NCBI GenBank assembly: GCA_963840425.1
Contig: CAWIYZ010000026.1
Span: 62,001-126,000, forward strand
DNA: 64,000 bases
Direction of reading: 5' to 3'
From: CADEFX01 sp963840425
GTDB lineage: Bacteria > Pseudomonadota > Alphaproteobacteria > Rhizobiales > Hyphomicrobiaceae
The first letter of the stretch is position 1. Every line of letters starts with the position of its first letter. Both the position numbers and the translations under genes were made by a program. Shown here piece after piece: positions 19,272 through 28,610 of this stretch. The notes beneath the pieces were generated by a model, which saw nothing but the letters and a program-made list of their open reading frames with translations, was not told where the DNA came from and did no database searches.

Positions 19272-20586
19272 ATGTCCGTGCGCGAACCCTGCTTTCTGAC
19301 TGCGGCCGAAGCCGCGCGTCTGTTCCAAGAAGGTAACCTGACCTGCGAGGCGCTTGTCCGATCCTGCCTCGACCGGATTGCTGATCGGGATCCCGTCATC
19401 AAGGCATGGCTGCATGTCGACGCGCGCACACGCGCTCGCACAGGCTCGCGAGATCGACAAGCGGCCGCCTGCGGGGCCAATTCATGGGCTGGCCTTCGGC
19501 GTCAAGGACGTGATCGATACCCATGATCTGCCAACAACGCAAAACTCACCTCTCTATCAGGGCCATCGGCCGGCCAAAGATGCCGCCTGCGTCAGCGTCG
19601 TTCGTCACAGCGGCGCTGTCATTTTGGGTAAGACCGACACGGTCGAGTTTGCTGGAGGCGGGCGGAAGGCGGCGACCCGAAATCCGCTGAATCTTGCGCA
19701 TACGCCAGGGGGAACGTCGTCGGGATCAGCGGCGGCCGTCGCCGATTTCCAAGTGCCTTACGCGTTCGGCACACAAACTTCAGGCTCCCATATCCGACCT
19801 GCCTCGTTCAACGGCATCTACGCAATGAAACCCACGTGGGGCGTTGTCAGCCGCGAGGGCGTGAAGCAGTTATCCGTCATGCTGGACACTGTCGGCTGGT
19901 ATGGACGGTCAGCGGAAGACCTTGCCATGGTCGCCGAGGCGTTTCGGCTGCCGGGACTTTTCGGCAGCAAGCCGGCTACGGTCAAAGGACTCAGGGTAGC
20001 GCTGTGCCAGACACCGCGCTGGAACAAGATCGAGACAGGCGGCGAAAAGGCCCTGAAGGCTGCTGCCGAACGCCTGGAGAAAGCCGGCGCGGTGGTCAAG
20101 GAACTGCGGCTGCCCGAGACCTTCGCCGGTCTCTATGACGCGCAGGACACTATCCTACAGGGTGAGGCTGGAGCTGCTTTTCTGCCGGACTACCTGGCGT
20201 CCCAAGACCGGCTGCATGTCGAATTCCGAGACAAGGTGGAAAATAAGACCGGGGTCACGCCGAAATCGCTGGCGGAAGCCTACGACCTGGCCGGCGCTTG
20301 CCGACCAGCTTTCGACCGCATCGCGGCCAATTTCGACGCAGTGCTAACCCCCTCCGCGCCTGGCGAGGCGCCGGAAGGTTTGGGCTGGACTGGAGACTGG
20401 GTTTTCAACGTTATGTGGACTTTGCTGCATGTTCCCTGCATTGCCATCCCCTGCACCGCCGGCCCCAAAGGATTGCCGGTCGGCATTCAGATCGTCGGGC
20501 CGCGCTTCGGGGACGGACACCTGTTGAGCGTTGCTGCTGCCATTGCGCCTGCGATCGATGCCGAGGATCGGCCCCGAGGTCCCTGA
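19272..20586 (+). pseudogene. Amidase-signature family hydrolase 3, one frameshift
   Basis: The ATG at 19272 begins MSVREPCFLTAAEAARLFQEG. The frame is lost at a CGCGCGC run (about 19421-19426), where one extra C turns an expected HALAQAREIDK into other residues; the coding signal continues in the +1 frame through PIHGLAFGVKDVIDTHD (catalytic Lys), GGTSSGSAAAVADF (cis Ser) and GTQTSGSHIRPASFNG (nucleophile Ser) to 20586. About 437 residues would result if repaired. A dinucleotide-run indel is a common sequencing error, so the gene may be intact in the organism. It closes the amidase/transporter cluster. Confidence 0.8.
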
Positions 20587-20652
20587 CCGCTTGCGAGCAG
20601 CACGAAGGAATGCCGGAAGGCATCATGCCGGTCTATTCCATCAGGAGGCCCC

Positions 20653-21174
20653 ATGGACAATGCACAGAGAATTGAGGCAATTGCGCACGCGGCTCGCGAC
20701 ATCGGCAAAGCCATGTCATCCGCAGAATCGCTTCGTGCCCTTGACGCCTTGGCGGCGAGTCTGATCGGCCATCGCATGTTCACGGCGCTTCTCTACCATC
20801 CGGATACACAAGAGACGGAGCGCATCTACACGAATCAAATGGACAAGTATCCTCTGCGCGGCCGCAAACCGCCGCGTCGTGATCGATGGAGCAAAAGCGT
20901 CATCGACTGCGGGGAGATTTTTTTCATCTCCAGCACACAGGACGTCAAGGACAACTTCGCCGATGCTGTCACACTGCTCGGGCTCGGAATCGGCTCCGGC
21001 ATGTGCCTGCCAATCAGGCTTCGCGACCATACGCTCGGCACGATCAATGTGCTCGCAGCGGCTGACGTGGTGAGCGAGCGACATTCCTCGATCGGGCGCA
21101 TTATCGCAGCGCTTGCAGTTCCCGCCTTCGAGGCAGAGCAACGGGCACTCGGCGTGAGCGACAACAAAGCCTGA
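20653..21174 (+). CDS. GAF-domain protein
   Basis: 173 residues, with an AGGAGG ribosome-binding site about ten bases upstream. The whole protein is one GAF fold: SLRALDALAASLIGHRMFTALLYHPDT, RIYTNQMDKYPLRGRK, and the closing strand pair GSGMCLPIRLRDHTLGTINVL. GAF domains bind small molecules and often regulate an attached output domain, but none is fused here. Stand-alone GAF proteins of this size occur in catabolic clusters. It is probably the last gene of the rightward cluster. The ligand and role are unknown. Confidence 0.85.
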   Translation: MDNAQRIEAIAHAARDIGKAMSSAESLRALDALAASLIGHRMFTALLYHPDTQETERIYTNQMDKYPLRGRKPPRRDRWSKSVIDCGEIFFISSTQDVKDNFADAVTLLGLGIGSGMCLPIRLRDHTLGTINVLAAADVVSERHSSIGRIIAALAVPAFEAEQRALGVSDNKA

Positions 21175-21261
21175 GGGCCTTCGTTGTAGTGCTCTTGCGG
21201 CGGCGTCTATCGTTCGCCGCTCATGACGTATCGTCAAGCCCCGATCACTTCTTCCATCAAT

Positions 21262-22386
21262 CTAAGAATGTTCTCGCCCAGGACTTCCCTCAATCTCTGG
21301 GCGCGAGAAACCTCGGCCAACCAGAGCCTCCGTCAACGCAGGCAGCTTCGTGCAATCTTCAAAACCTGGAACGTCAAAGCGAACCGCGCCGTGATCCGTG
21401 CCAATGCAGATGTGCTTCGGTCCGACGAGTTCGGCGATATGGACGATATGCTGCATGAAGATGTCGATGCTCGGCATGGGAAGGCGCTTGCTCATGAGCG
21501 CATTGTACTTTCCATTCATGTCGCTGCCGAAGCTGCGCATCACCGTCGCTATCGCGGGCGTGTTTTCCTGAACCGAGGTGCGGTCGACCATGTTTTTTAA
21601 GATCTCGGCGGCGCGCTCTTCCATCGCTACTTGGAACGGCGCGAAAATATATTCAGGGAAGATCGTAGGTCCAATGACACCGCCACGCGCGGCGATGGCG
21701 CGGATCAACTCGTCGGTCAGATTACGCGGATGGTCGTGCAGTGCTCGCGCGGAAGAATGAGACGCTAGGACTGGTGAGCGGCTGGCGTCGATTGCCTGCC
21801 GCGTGGCGCGATCAGAGGCATGCGAGACGTCTATGATTATGCCCAGGCGGTTCAATTCGGCGACGGCTTCGTGGCCCAAGGTGCTCAAACCCCCGTGCCG
21901 CTCGACATCAGCAGATGAATCGGCCCAGCCATTCGTTGTGAAATGAGCAAGGGCGATAGAGCGGACGCCCTGGATCCAAAGCGTTTCGAGAGAAGCGAGA
22001 TCATCCTCGATGGCTTGCGCCCCCTCGATCGTCAAAACGACAGCGAGCTTTCCTGCTGCCGCCAAGCGACGGATGTCTGCCGCCGAGCGTGCCAGCTCAA
22101 TGATGTTCTTGTTACGCTCGCAAAGATCCAATACGGCCTCAATGATCTGCCGTTGCCTAAGCCGAGCCGTTCCGCGTTTGATGTTGTTGTAATCGACGCA
22201 CGACGCAAAAAAAGCTGCCGTGAGATTGCCCTTTTTCATCCCGGGCAGGTCCATGTACCCATCCGAGTTCGGCAATGCGAGGTCGTGACCTAGATCGAGT
22301 TGGCGCAGGATGGTATCCACATGCGTATCAACGATTATGGTATCGTAGTGAAAATCCGAAGCCTTGAGTTCTTGCTGCGCTGTCAT
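21262..22386 (-). CDS. Peptidase M19 (membrane/renal-type dipeptidase), C-terminus frameshifted
   Basis: 374 residues as read. The binuclear zinc site starts with IIVDTHVDTIL (HxD), continues with the bridging glutamate in VVLTIEGAQAIEDD and then histidines in the ALAHFTTNGWADS and IIDVSHASDR segments; HICIGTDHGAV is the last metal-site strand. M19 enzymes cleave dipeptides, including some with dehydro or D residues. At about 21285 one extra base shifts the frame: removing it gives VLGENILRLMEEVIGA and a stop at 21234, the usual family ending, in place of the present GSPGREHS. It may be a sequencing error. It lies convergent to the GAF gene. Confidence 0.9.
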   Translation of the reverse strand: MTAQQELKASDFHYDTIIVDTHVDTILRQLDLGHDLALPNSDGYMDLPGMKKGNLTAAFFASCVDYNNIKRGTARLRQRQIIEAVLDLCERNKNIIELARSAADIRRLAAAGKLAVVLTIEGAQAIEDDLASLETLWIQGVRSIALAHFTTNGWADSSADVERHGGLSTLGHEAVAELNRLGIIIDVSHASDRATRQAIDASRSPVLASHSSARALHDHPRNLTDELIRAIAARGGVIGPTIFPEYIFAPFQVAMEERAAEILKNMVDRTSVQENTPAIATVMRSFGSDMNGKYNALMSKRLPMPSIDIFMQHIVHIAELVGPKHICIGTDHGAVRFDVPGFEDCTKLPALTEALVGRGFSRPEIEGSPGREHS

Positions 22387-22869
22387 GGTTCGATCTGATC
22401 TCCGCGGCTTCTCTCACATGGGTCTAGCACGAGCTGCAAGCCATTCTCTCGCGCGTCTTCACCACCGATTCCGAATTGTACCAGAATCGCGGCTTTCAGC
22501 GGCGCATTGGCTATGGATGCAAGCATCGCCTAAGGCCCGTTACGATCCGAACGAGAGCGGGCAGAAGGTCGTCGGGAGGCGGGCGAGGAACTGACAGGAT
22601 CCGCAGCGCGCCAGCTGCACAGCAGGTTTGCAGAGCCTGTGCAGGCATCGTTTTTCATCCCGACATAAGCACGCGCCAGAACGCCAACGTGGCGCACGCC
22701 CCTGACACTTCGTGATGCCTATTTCGTCGTGAGAAGCCGCCGAAGCTGGCGACGGCCCTGAAAAGGCTGCCGAACCAATGCCGTCCAGCCTGTGTCAGCC
22801 TCGAACTGGCTGAGTCTAGCGCTTCATCTCCTGCCGCCAGGAGGCTTTGCCTGCCAGCGCTCCTCGACT
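22387..22869. other. Intergenic region, no supported gene
   Basis: About 480 bases between the dipeptidase start and the small secreted protein gene, both leftward. The short frames present have no recognisable domain. The region presumably holds the dipeptidase promoter, which I cannot pinpoint. Confidence 0.5.
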
Positions 22870-23175
22870 TCACTCCCCACCGGGATCAATCGACACTTTC
22901 ACTCTGCCATTGAGTGACGTTGCGGGCACGAGCCGCTCGGAGCGAGCTTGCTCTTCCTCCTGGGAGAGATGTTTCGTATGCATTCGCGGATCGTCGCCGC
23001 GTCGCTGCGCGAACGCCGATACAGGTACGTAGTAGCGATACCGCTCAGTCACCTGGTGGCGCTGGATGGCCTGATAGGCAGCCTCCCGCACCCGCACTCT
23101 GGCTTCCTCCCGGTCGGCACAATAGGCGGGGGTAGAAACAAGCAGGACCGTGATCAAGGCGAGGAGCTGCTTCAT
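22870..23175 (-). CDS. Small secreted hypothetical protein
   Basis: 101 residues. A clean Sec signal peptide (MKQLLALITVLLVSTPAYCA, cleavage expected after AYCA) precedes a highly charged mature part of about 80 residues rich in Arg and Glu, with an RYRYYVPVSAFAQRR stretch. A GGGAG ribosome-binding site lies seven bases before the ATG. I do not recognise a family. The mature protein contains no cysteine, so disulfides are absent. Its neighbours give no functional clue, and it has no obvious operon partner. Confidence 0.6.
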   Translation of the reverse strand: MKQLLALITVLLVSTPAYCADREEARVRVREAAYQAIQRHQVTERYRYYVPVSAFAQRRGDDPRMHTKHLSQEEEQARSERLVPATSLNGRVKVSIDPGGE

Positions 23176-23952
23176 ATCTTCACTCCCAACGCTGCGAATA
23201 AGCCGACTAACTGATGCGCGTGGCTTGCTCGATGATCGGACCTCGCGGCTCCCGTGAAGCGAACCCGCGTTTGGCCATGTGGCGCGGTAGCAGGGCCATG
23301 TTCTTCATGTTGGCGCGAAACATTCTCCGCCTTCCCCGGTCGCGACCCGCACCTGTGACCGCGCCCATCAGATCAGGATGGAGGGAAAGGGCAATCCGGC
23401 TAAACCCTCGATATCGTCAGCGGTCGCCTCGCACCGCCAAACACGCCGCACGCAGCATGGCTCGCTATTTGGTGCCGGGCTTCTGAACGGGCGTGGGCTG
23501 CTCATGCTGGATCGTGGGCAAGCCCACGCAAGGCTCGCTAAACTAGGGTCGACCCTCGGGGTGTATTCAGATGGATCGCCCAGGCACCAGCTCCTCACGT
23601 GGGAACGGGAGTCCGATCGTAGCGGGCGCGGGGCTCCTCCATAAGCGGTGGATCAAATGGTTCTGTATGTGCCTTAGTTGGAAATTGAACGCATAGTGGG
23701 AAGCCTGACGGTTCGGTGTTTCGGCGCTGGGCACATGGTGCGCGGGACATGGGGAAGATCGAGACCAGCTTTGAGCCTGCCGATGTACGTCACCTTTATC
23801 GCCATCGCTCTCATAGCCTTCCTCGGCGTCGGCTACTTCACTGGCGTAGACGCCATCGCGGGCACCGCGCGGTTGCCTGGAATGCTATCGTTGTCGCTAG
23901 CAATGCCTTGCTGAGGGTTGCGGGCGCTACTTTAGGATTAGCCCGGCGAAAC
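23176..23952. other. Long intergenic region, one possible hydrophobic peptide
   Basis: About 775 bases between two leftward genes. The only item of note is a 43-codon frame from 23783 on the plus strand (MYVTFIAIALIAFLGVGYFTG...), which would make one membrane helix, but it has no Shine-Dalgarno sequence and no known relatives to me. The other frames are Arg/Ser-rich noise. Confidence 0.4.
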
Positions 23953-25959
23953 CTACTCGGCAGGCTGCTGGCGCAGCGTCTCGAGCTGCGGATATTCGGC
24001 AACCAGCCCCGCGTAGGCTTTCCGCACCTGCTCGGCTCCGCCCGTGCGTTCCGCGGCCGGAATCCGATTGATGATCTCGAATATCTTACCCTTGACGAAG
24101 AAACGCCAATGCACCGGCAAGGCGCCGACGATGCGGATCAGCTCGGCGTAGGCCCCCCTTGTCCAGATTTTTTCATAGCCGATGCGATGCGCGTTGAACC
24201 CGAAGAAGTCCTTGGGGTCCGCCTCCACCATGGTCTTGCGCCGCACGGCCGTTGCGGCCTTGTCGATCCGACCCGAGCGAATGACCACGCCGTACTCCTC
24301 CTCTGCGGCCTGCTCGGAGACGAAGCCCCGTTCCACGTCGGCGAGCACGCGCGCTGCATCCCTCTCCCAGGGATTGCCCCAGCCGCCGGCGCCCGCGCTC
24401 TTGATATAGATGCGGTCGCCCGGCTCGGTGGTGAGGATGTCGGTATTGCCGAGGTTGGCCTCGCGATTGCTGCCACGGTTGAGCCAGAAGGCGGACGTCT
24501 TGCCAGCCCGACCACCTTTGAGCCCCCAGGGTGCGAAGTACGAGCGGTCGCGATTGCGCGCGGTGACGAATGAGTGCGGCGCATGCACCTCGAATTCCAT
24601 TTCAGTGCCGAGCCCGCCCCGAAACTTGCCGGAGCCGCCGGAATCCTTGGCCAGCCCGTAGCTCAAAATCTTGACCGGGACCTCGGCCTCGTTGATCTCG
24701 ACCGGTGTGTTCTTGAGAAAGCCGAAGTTGGCGCCGGAGCCCTCGATTCCGTCGCGGAACGAGGTTCCTCCCCCGCCGCCTGAGATCGGGTTCAGGTTGG
24801 CCATGATCTTGCGGCCGGTGCGATTGTCGGTCGTGCGAAGATTCAATAGCGGACCGCCGTCGCCACAGGCTGCAGGGATCCGGTCGGGCAGCGCCTGGGC
24901 GAACGCACCGAATATCACCGATTGCAGGCGCAGCGTCGTCAATGTCCTCATGCCGACCGCGGCCGGAAACTCGGGGTTGACCATCGAGCCCTTCGGCAGG
25001 ATCGAACGGCACGGCCGAAGCGCGCCCGAGTTGAGATACAGCGTCCGATCGAGCAGGCCGAGCACATAGATCGTTCCCACCATCAGCAACGCGTGCCTTC
25101 CGTCGCCGCCGGTCGGAATGTTCAGCGACGAGTTCAGCTGCGGGTCGGACTCCGAATAGTCGAAGAGCAGTTCGTCACCCTTCACGGTCAGATTGAGCGC
25201 GATCCGGCACGGATTGCCGCCGACCGAGTCCTCATCCGTATAGTCCGCGAAGAAGTATTCGCCGTCCGGAATGCTACGGATCACGCGCCTGGACTGTGCC
25301 TCCGCGTGGTCCAGAAGACTGTCAAGACCGGTCTTGAATGTCTCGATGCCGAAGCGAGCGATCATTTCGTGAACCTTGCGCTCACCCGTATTCAGCGCCG
25401 CAATCTGGGCCTTCATATCTCCCCAGTTCTGCTCCGGCATGCGCACGTTGGTGAGCATGATGTCGCGAACTTCACGGTTCAACTCGCCCTTTTTGTAGAG
25501 TTTCACCGGCGGCAGGCGTACGCCTTCCTGATGCACCTCTGTGAGGGACCGGGACAACGATGCAGGAACTGCACCACCAACGTCGGTGTTGTGAACATGG
25601 GTGACAGAAAAGCAGACGAGCTCGTCATTGTGAAAGACCGGCTTCCACAGGTGAGTATCGGGTGAATGGGTGCACACAAACCCCGAATAGGGATCGTTGG
25701 TTATGGCGATGTCATCTTTTTCGTACTTATCTATGAGCCGAATGGCACGACCGTAGTCGAGGCCGACGAACCAGGTCGCACCGAGCTCGTAGGGCGAGGC
25801 GATCGTCTTGCCGTCGGGCGTGGCGAGGCCAGTCGTGAAGTCTTCTGTTTCCTTGACAAAGGTCGAGTGCGCCGTACGTAGCAGCGTGTTGGCCATACTC
25901 TCGGCAGCTGCCGAGCAATGGTTGGCCAGGATCTGGAGCGTTACCTTGTCGAGTGCCAT
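23953..25959 (-). CDS. Hydantoinase B / oxoprolinase family protein (HyuB)
   Basis: 668 residues of the HyuB family. The N-terminus LDKVTLQILANHCSAAAESMANTLLRTAHSTFVKETEDFTTGL and the sequence ITNDPYSGFVCTHSPDTHLWKPVF, HVHNTDVGGAVPASLS are the hallmarks, and the glycine-rich ISGGGGGTSFRDGIEG and GAGGWGNPWERDAARVLADVERG mark the C-terminal half. With HyuA it forms ATP-dependent enzymes that open five-membered cyclic imides or lactams (N-methylhydantoin, 5-oxoproline), or carboxylate ketones such as acetone or acetophenone. It lies 34 bases after hyuA. The C-terminal third (VIRSGRIDKAATAVRRKTM) is complete. Confidence 0.92.
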   Translation of the reverse strand: MALDKVTLQILANHCSAAAESMANTLLRTAHSTFVKETEDFTTGLATPDGKTIASPYELGATWFVGLDYGRAIRLIDKYEKDDIAITNDPYSGFVCTHSPDTHLWKPVFHNDELVCFSVTHVHNTDVGGAVPASLSRSLTEVHQEGVRLPPVKLYKKGELNREVRDIMLTNVRMPEQNWGDMKAQIAALNTGERKVHEMIARFGIETFKTGLDSLLDHAEAQSRRVIRSIPDGEYFFADYTDEDSVGGNPCRIALNLTVKGDELLFDYSESDPQLNSSLNIPTGGDGRHALLMVGTIYVLGLLDRTLYLNSGALRPCRSILPKGSMVNPEFPAAVGMRTLTTLRLQSVIFGAFAQALPDRIPAACGDGGPLLNLRTTDNRTGRKIMANLNPISGGGGGTSFRDGIEGSGANFGFLKNTPVEINEAEVPVKILSYGLAKDSGGSGKFRGGLGTEMEFEVHAPHSFVTARNRDRSYFAPWGLKGGRAGKTSAFWLNRGSNREANLGNTDILTTEPGDRIYIKSAGAGGWGNPWERDAARVLADVERGFVSEQAAEEEYGVVIRSGRIDKAATAVRRKTMVEADPKDFFGFNAHRIGYEKIWTRGAYAELIRIVGALPVHWRFFVKGKIFEIINRIPAAERTGGAEQVRKAYAGLVAEYPQLETLRQQPAE

Positions 25960-25993
25960 GTTTTCGCTTCCGGATCGGTTGAACGTGCTTCGG

Positions 25994-28036
25994 TCAGCGA
26001 CCGAGCTTCAAAATCAGGTGTCCATAGGCATCCACGCTACCGGAAAAGCCAGCCGGGATGCATGTGGTGCAGTCCGCCTGCGCCACAACTGCAGGACCTT
26101 CGAAGGTCTGATCGGTCTCCAATTGTTCACGTAGATAGAGCGGTATCCGGGTGTGCCTGCCCTCGAGATAGACCTCGATCTCGCGGGCCGGTTTGGCCCT
26201 GCCGCTGACCGGCGTACGCTTGGGAAATTCGGGTTTAGGACTGGCCCCGACGATCACTAGTCTGAGGTTGATGATCTGTATGGGTGCGCCCCGGTCACAG
26301 TGCTCGTAGATGCGCTCGTGCGCTTGATGGAAGGCCTCGGCCATTGCCGCGATGCGCCCTTTCGTAATCTCCTCGCGCGTCAATTCGGTTTCGATCTCGT
26401 AGGACTGCCCGCGATAGCGCATGTCCGCCGAGTAGATAGCGCGCGACTCACCAGCATGGCCCTGATCCTCGCGCAGCCACCGCTCCGCCTCCGCCCGCAG
26501 GTCCTCATAGCCGGCTTGGATCGTCTCGATCGCCTCCGGCTCGAGGTCTAGATAGGCGGTCTTGATGAAGTCGTTCTTGATATCGGCGATGAGGCCACCC
26601 AGCGCTGAGAGCACGCCGGGCGCCGTCGGCACGACGACGTGCGTCATGCCGAGCTCGGCGGCGAGGAAGCAGGCCATCATCGGGCCGGCTCCGCCGAACG
26701 CCTGCAGCGCAAATGCGCGTGGATCGACGCCCGAGCGCGAGATGAGCTTGCTCACCTCCATGTACATACCCGAGACGGCAATTTTGACGATGGCCTCAGC
26801 TGCCTCCTCGACACTCCGACCGATCCCCGTGGCGATGTCGGCAACAGCAGCGCGGGCCTTGCCTGTGTCGACCTTGACGGCGCTGTAGCCCAGGTCCGCC
26901 TGGCCCATGAAGCCCATGACGACGAATGCGTCGGTGATGGTGGCGCGGGTGCCGCCTCTGCCGTAACAGGCGGGTCCTGGCGTCGAGCCGGCACTTTCGG
27001 GGCCAACGCGCAGGACACCGAGCGCGTCTACGGATGCGATCGAACCTCCTCCGGCGCCGATCGAGGTCACAGCCACCGTCGGCAGATAGATCGGGAAGTC
27101 ACCGATCACCTCGCCGACGCCATATTGCGGCTGGCCGTCGCGAATGATGGCAATGTCGGCGCTGGTTCCACCGATATCCAAACTCATGGTGTTGCGGAAA
27201 CCCGACAGTCGCGCCACATAGCTGGCGCCAATCACGCCCGCCGCCGTGCCCGACATGATCATCTGCGCGCAGTGGGCCTTGCCCAGCTCTGCGCTCATCA
27301 CACCGCCGTTCGATTTGGTGACCTGCGGCACCGCCGGCACCCCGGCCTCGGCCAATGCCTTCTGCAAGGACCCCAAATAGTGGGCCACGCGCGGCTGCAC
27401 ATAGCCGTGGATGACGGCTGTAATCGTGCGCTCGTACTCGCGCACGATCGACCACACCTCGCTCGAGCAGAAGACGTGAATATCCGGAGCCGCGGCGCGA
27501 ATGATGTCGCGAGCCACCTGCTCGTGCGCAGGGTTGCGGTAAGCATTGATAAAGGCAAGAACGATGCTCTTGGCGCCGCGACGTCTTGCCGTCTCCAACG
27601 CCGCCAGCACGCTGGCCTCGTCGACGGGCCGGTCGACCCGGCCATCGGCCAGCATGCGCTCGCGGACACCCAGCACCATGTCCTTGGCAATGAGCGGCGT
27701 GGCACGCGCCGAGAGAAGATCATACGGGTCGGGCACCTTGAGGCGGCCAAGCTCCAGCACGTCGGTGAAGTGCTCGGTCGTGAATAGAGCCAGCGGCACG
27801 CCCTTGCGCTGGATGACGGTGTTGACCCCGACAGTGGTGCCATGCGTGAAGTACGTGATGGACTGCGGGTTAACGCCGAAGCGGGCGTGCAGCTCTTTGA
27901 TTCCCTCCATCACCTCGCTGCCGGGCGCATCCGGCCGCGATAGAACCTTGAGCGTGTGCAGCTCCCGCGTCGTCTCGTTGAACGCGCAGAAATCGGTGAA
28001 CGTGCCTCCGATATCAACGCCAAGCCGAAACCCCAT
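25994..28036 (-). CDS. Hydantoinase A / oxoprolinase family protein (HyuA)
   Basis: 680 residues from MGFRLGVDIGGTFTDFCAF, the ASKHA-type phosphate-binding start of HyuA; the open frame to 28084 adds 16 residues without support. Further conserved parts are FTHGTTVGVNTVIQRKG, the second phosphate loop MSLDIGGTSADIAIIRDG, IGAGGGSIASVDALGVLRVGPESAG, GPACYGRGGTRATITDAFVVMG and FGGAGPMMACFLAAELGM. It is the ATP-using subunit that phosphorylates the substrate's amide or ketone oxygen. No acetone carboxylase gamma-type subunit follows, which favours the hydantoinase/oxoprolinase branch over a carboxylase. Confidence 0.92.
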   Translation of the reverse strand: MGFRLGVDIGGTFTDFCAFNETTRELHTLKVLSRPDAPGSEVMEGIKELHARFGVNPQSITYFTHGTTVGVNTVIQRKGVPLALFTTEHFTDVLELGRLKVPDPYDLLSARATPLIAKDMVLGVRERMLADGRVDRPVDEASVLAALETARRRGAKSIVLAFINAYRNPAHEQVARDIIRAAAPDIHVFCSSEVWSIVREYERTITAVIHGYVQPRVAHYLGSLQKALAEAGVPAVPQVTKSNGGVMSAELGKAHCAQMIMSGTAAGVIGASYVARLSGFRNTMSLDIGGTSADIAIIRDGQPQYGVGEVIGDFPIYLPTVAVTSIGAGGGSIASVDALGVLRVGPESAGSTPGPACYGRGGTRATITDAFVVMGFMGQADLGYSAVKVDTGKARAAVADIATGIGRSVEEAAEAIVKIAVSGMYMEVSKLISRSGVDPRAFALQAFGGAGPMMACFLAAELGMTHVVVPTAPGVLSALGGLIADIKNDFIKTAYLDLEPEAIETIQAGYEDLRAEAERWLREDQGHAGESRAIYSADMRYRGQSYEIETELTREEITKGRIAAMAEAFHQAHERIYEHCDRGAPIQIINLRLVIVGASPKPEFPKRTPVSGRAKPAREIEVYLEGRHTRIPLYLREQLETDQTFEGPAVVAQADCTTCIPAGFSGSVDAYGHLILKLGR

Positions 28037-28610
28037 TCGCGCCTTCCTTACCTGCGATGCGGCCATCCTGACTATAGCGGACACATCTTGGCGTCATAGT
28101 GCAATAGGAGTTTGCACACGCCTGACCCGTGGATTTAGAAGCCAGATCCCCCTGCGCCCCACCCGACAGGTTGGGCCGATCGTCGCGCTACGAGTGAGAA
28201 ACAGATGCGGAAGGGGTTGCCCGCGTATACGCATAACACCTGGCTTGCAGCGTGGGCCGAATAAGGGTGTTAGCGTTCGCTGCCATTGTTGTCGCAATGG
28301 TGCGAGCCTATCGGCAGCGCTTGCCGTGGTCCTCAGCACGCCCGTGTCGTGGTGTCGGCCCAAATAACGCAAACCAGAGTCAATTCTCGGTGGTTGCGAG
28401 GCCCCGCTTTGAACTATCAACCGCGCCGGTTTCCGCGTGATAACTCCCGCGCTTTATTTGCCGGGTGGTCCAGTCACGAGCAGTTACACTGCAATTACAT
28501 AAGCGTTCGCAGTTTCATTCCCGACCGGCATGCCATCCCCATCCCACTGCTCGCTAGCGTTTCCTCACGGCGCGTGGGCTCGGCCTGATCCTTCTGACCG
28601 GCACCGAGCC
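28037..28610. other. Intergenic region between hyuA and the frameshifted importer
   Basis: About 570 bases with no domain-bearing frame on either strand. It separates two leftward units and should contain the hyuAB promoter, which I could not place. Confidence 0.5.

Noticed and set aside
23678..23914. 78-codon plus-strand frame with one hydrophobic helix
   Set aside because: No Shine-Dalgarno sequence, noisy first half and no relatives known to me. Mentioned only as a possible peptide in the intergenic entry.
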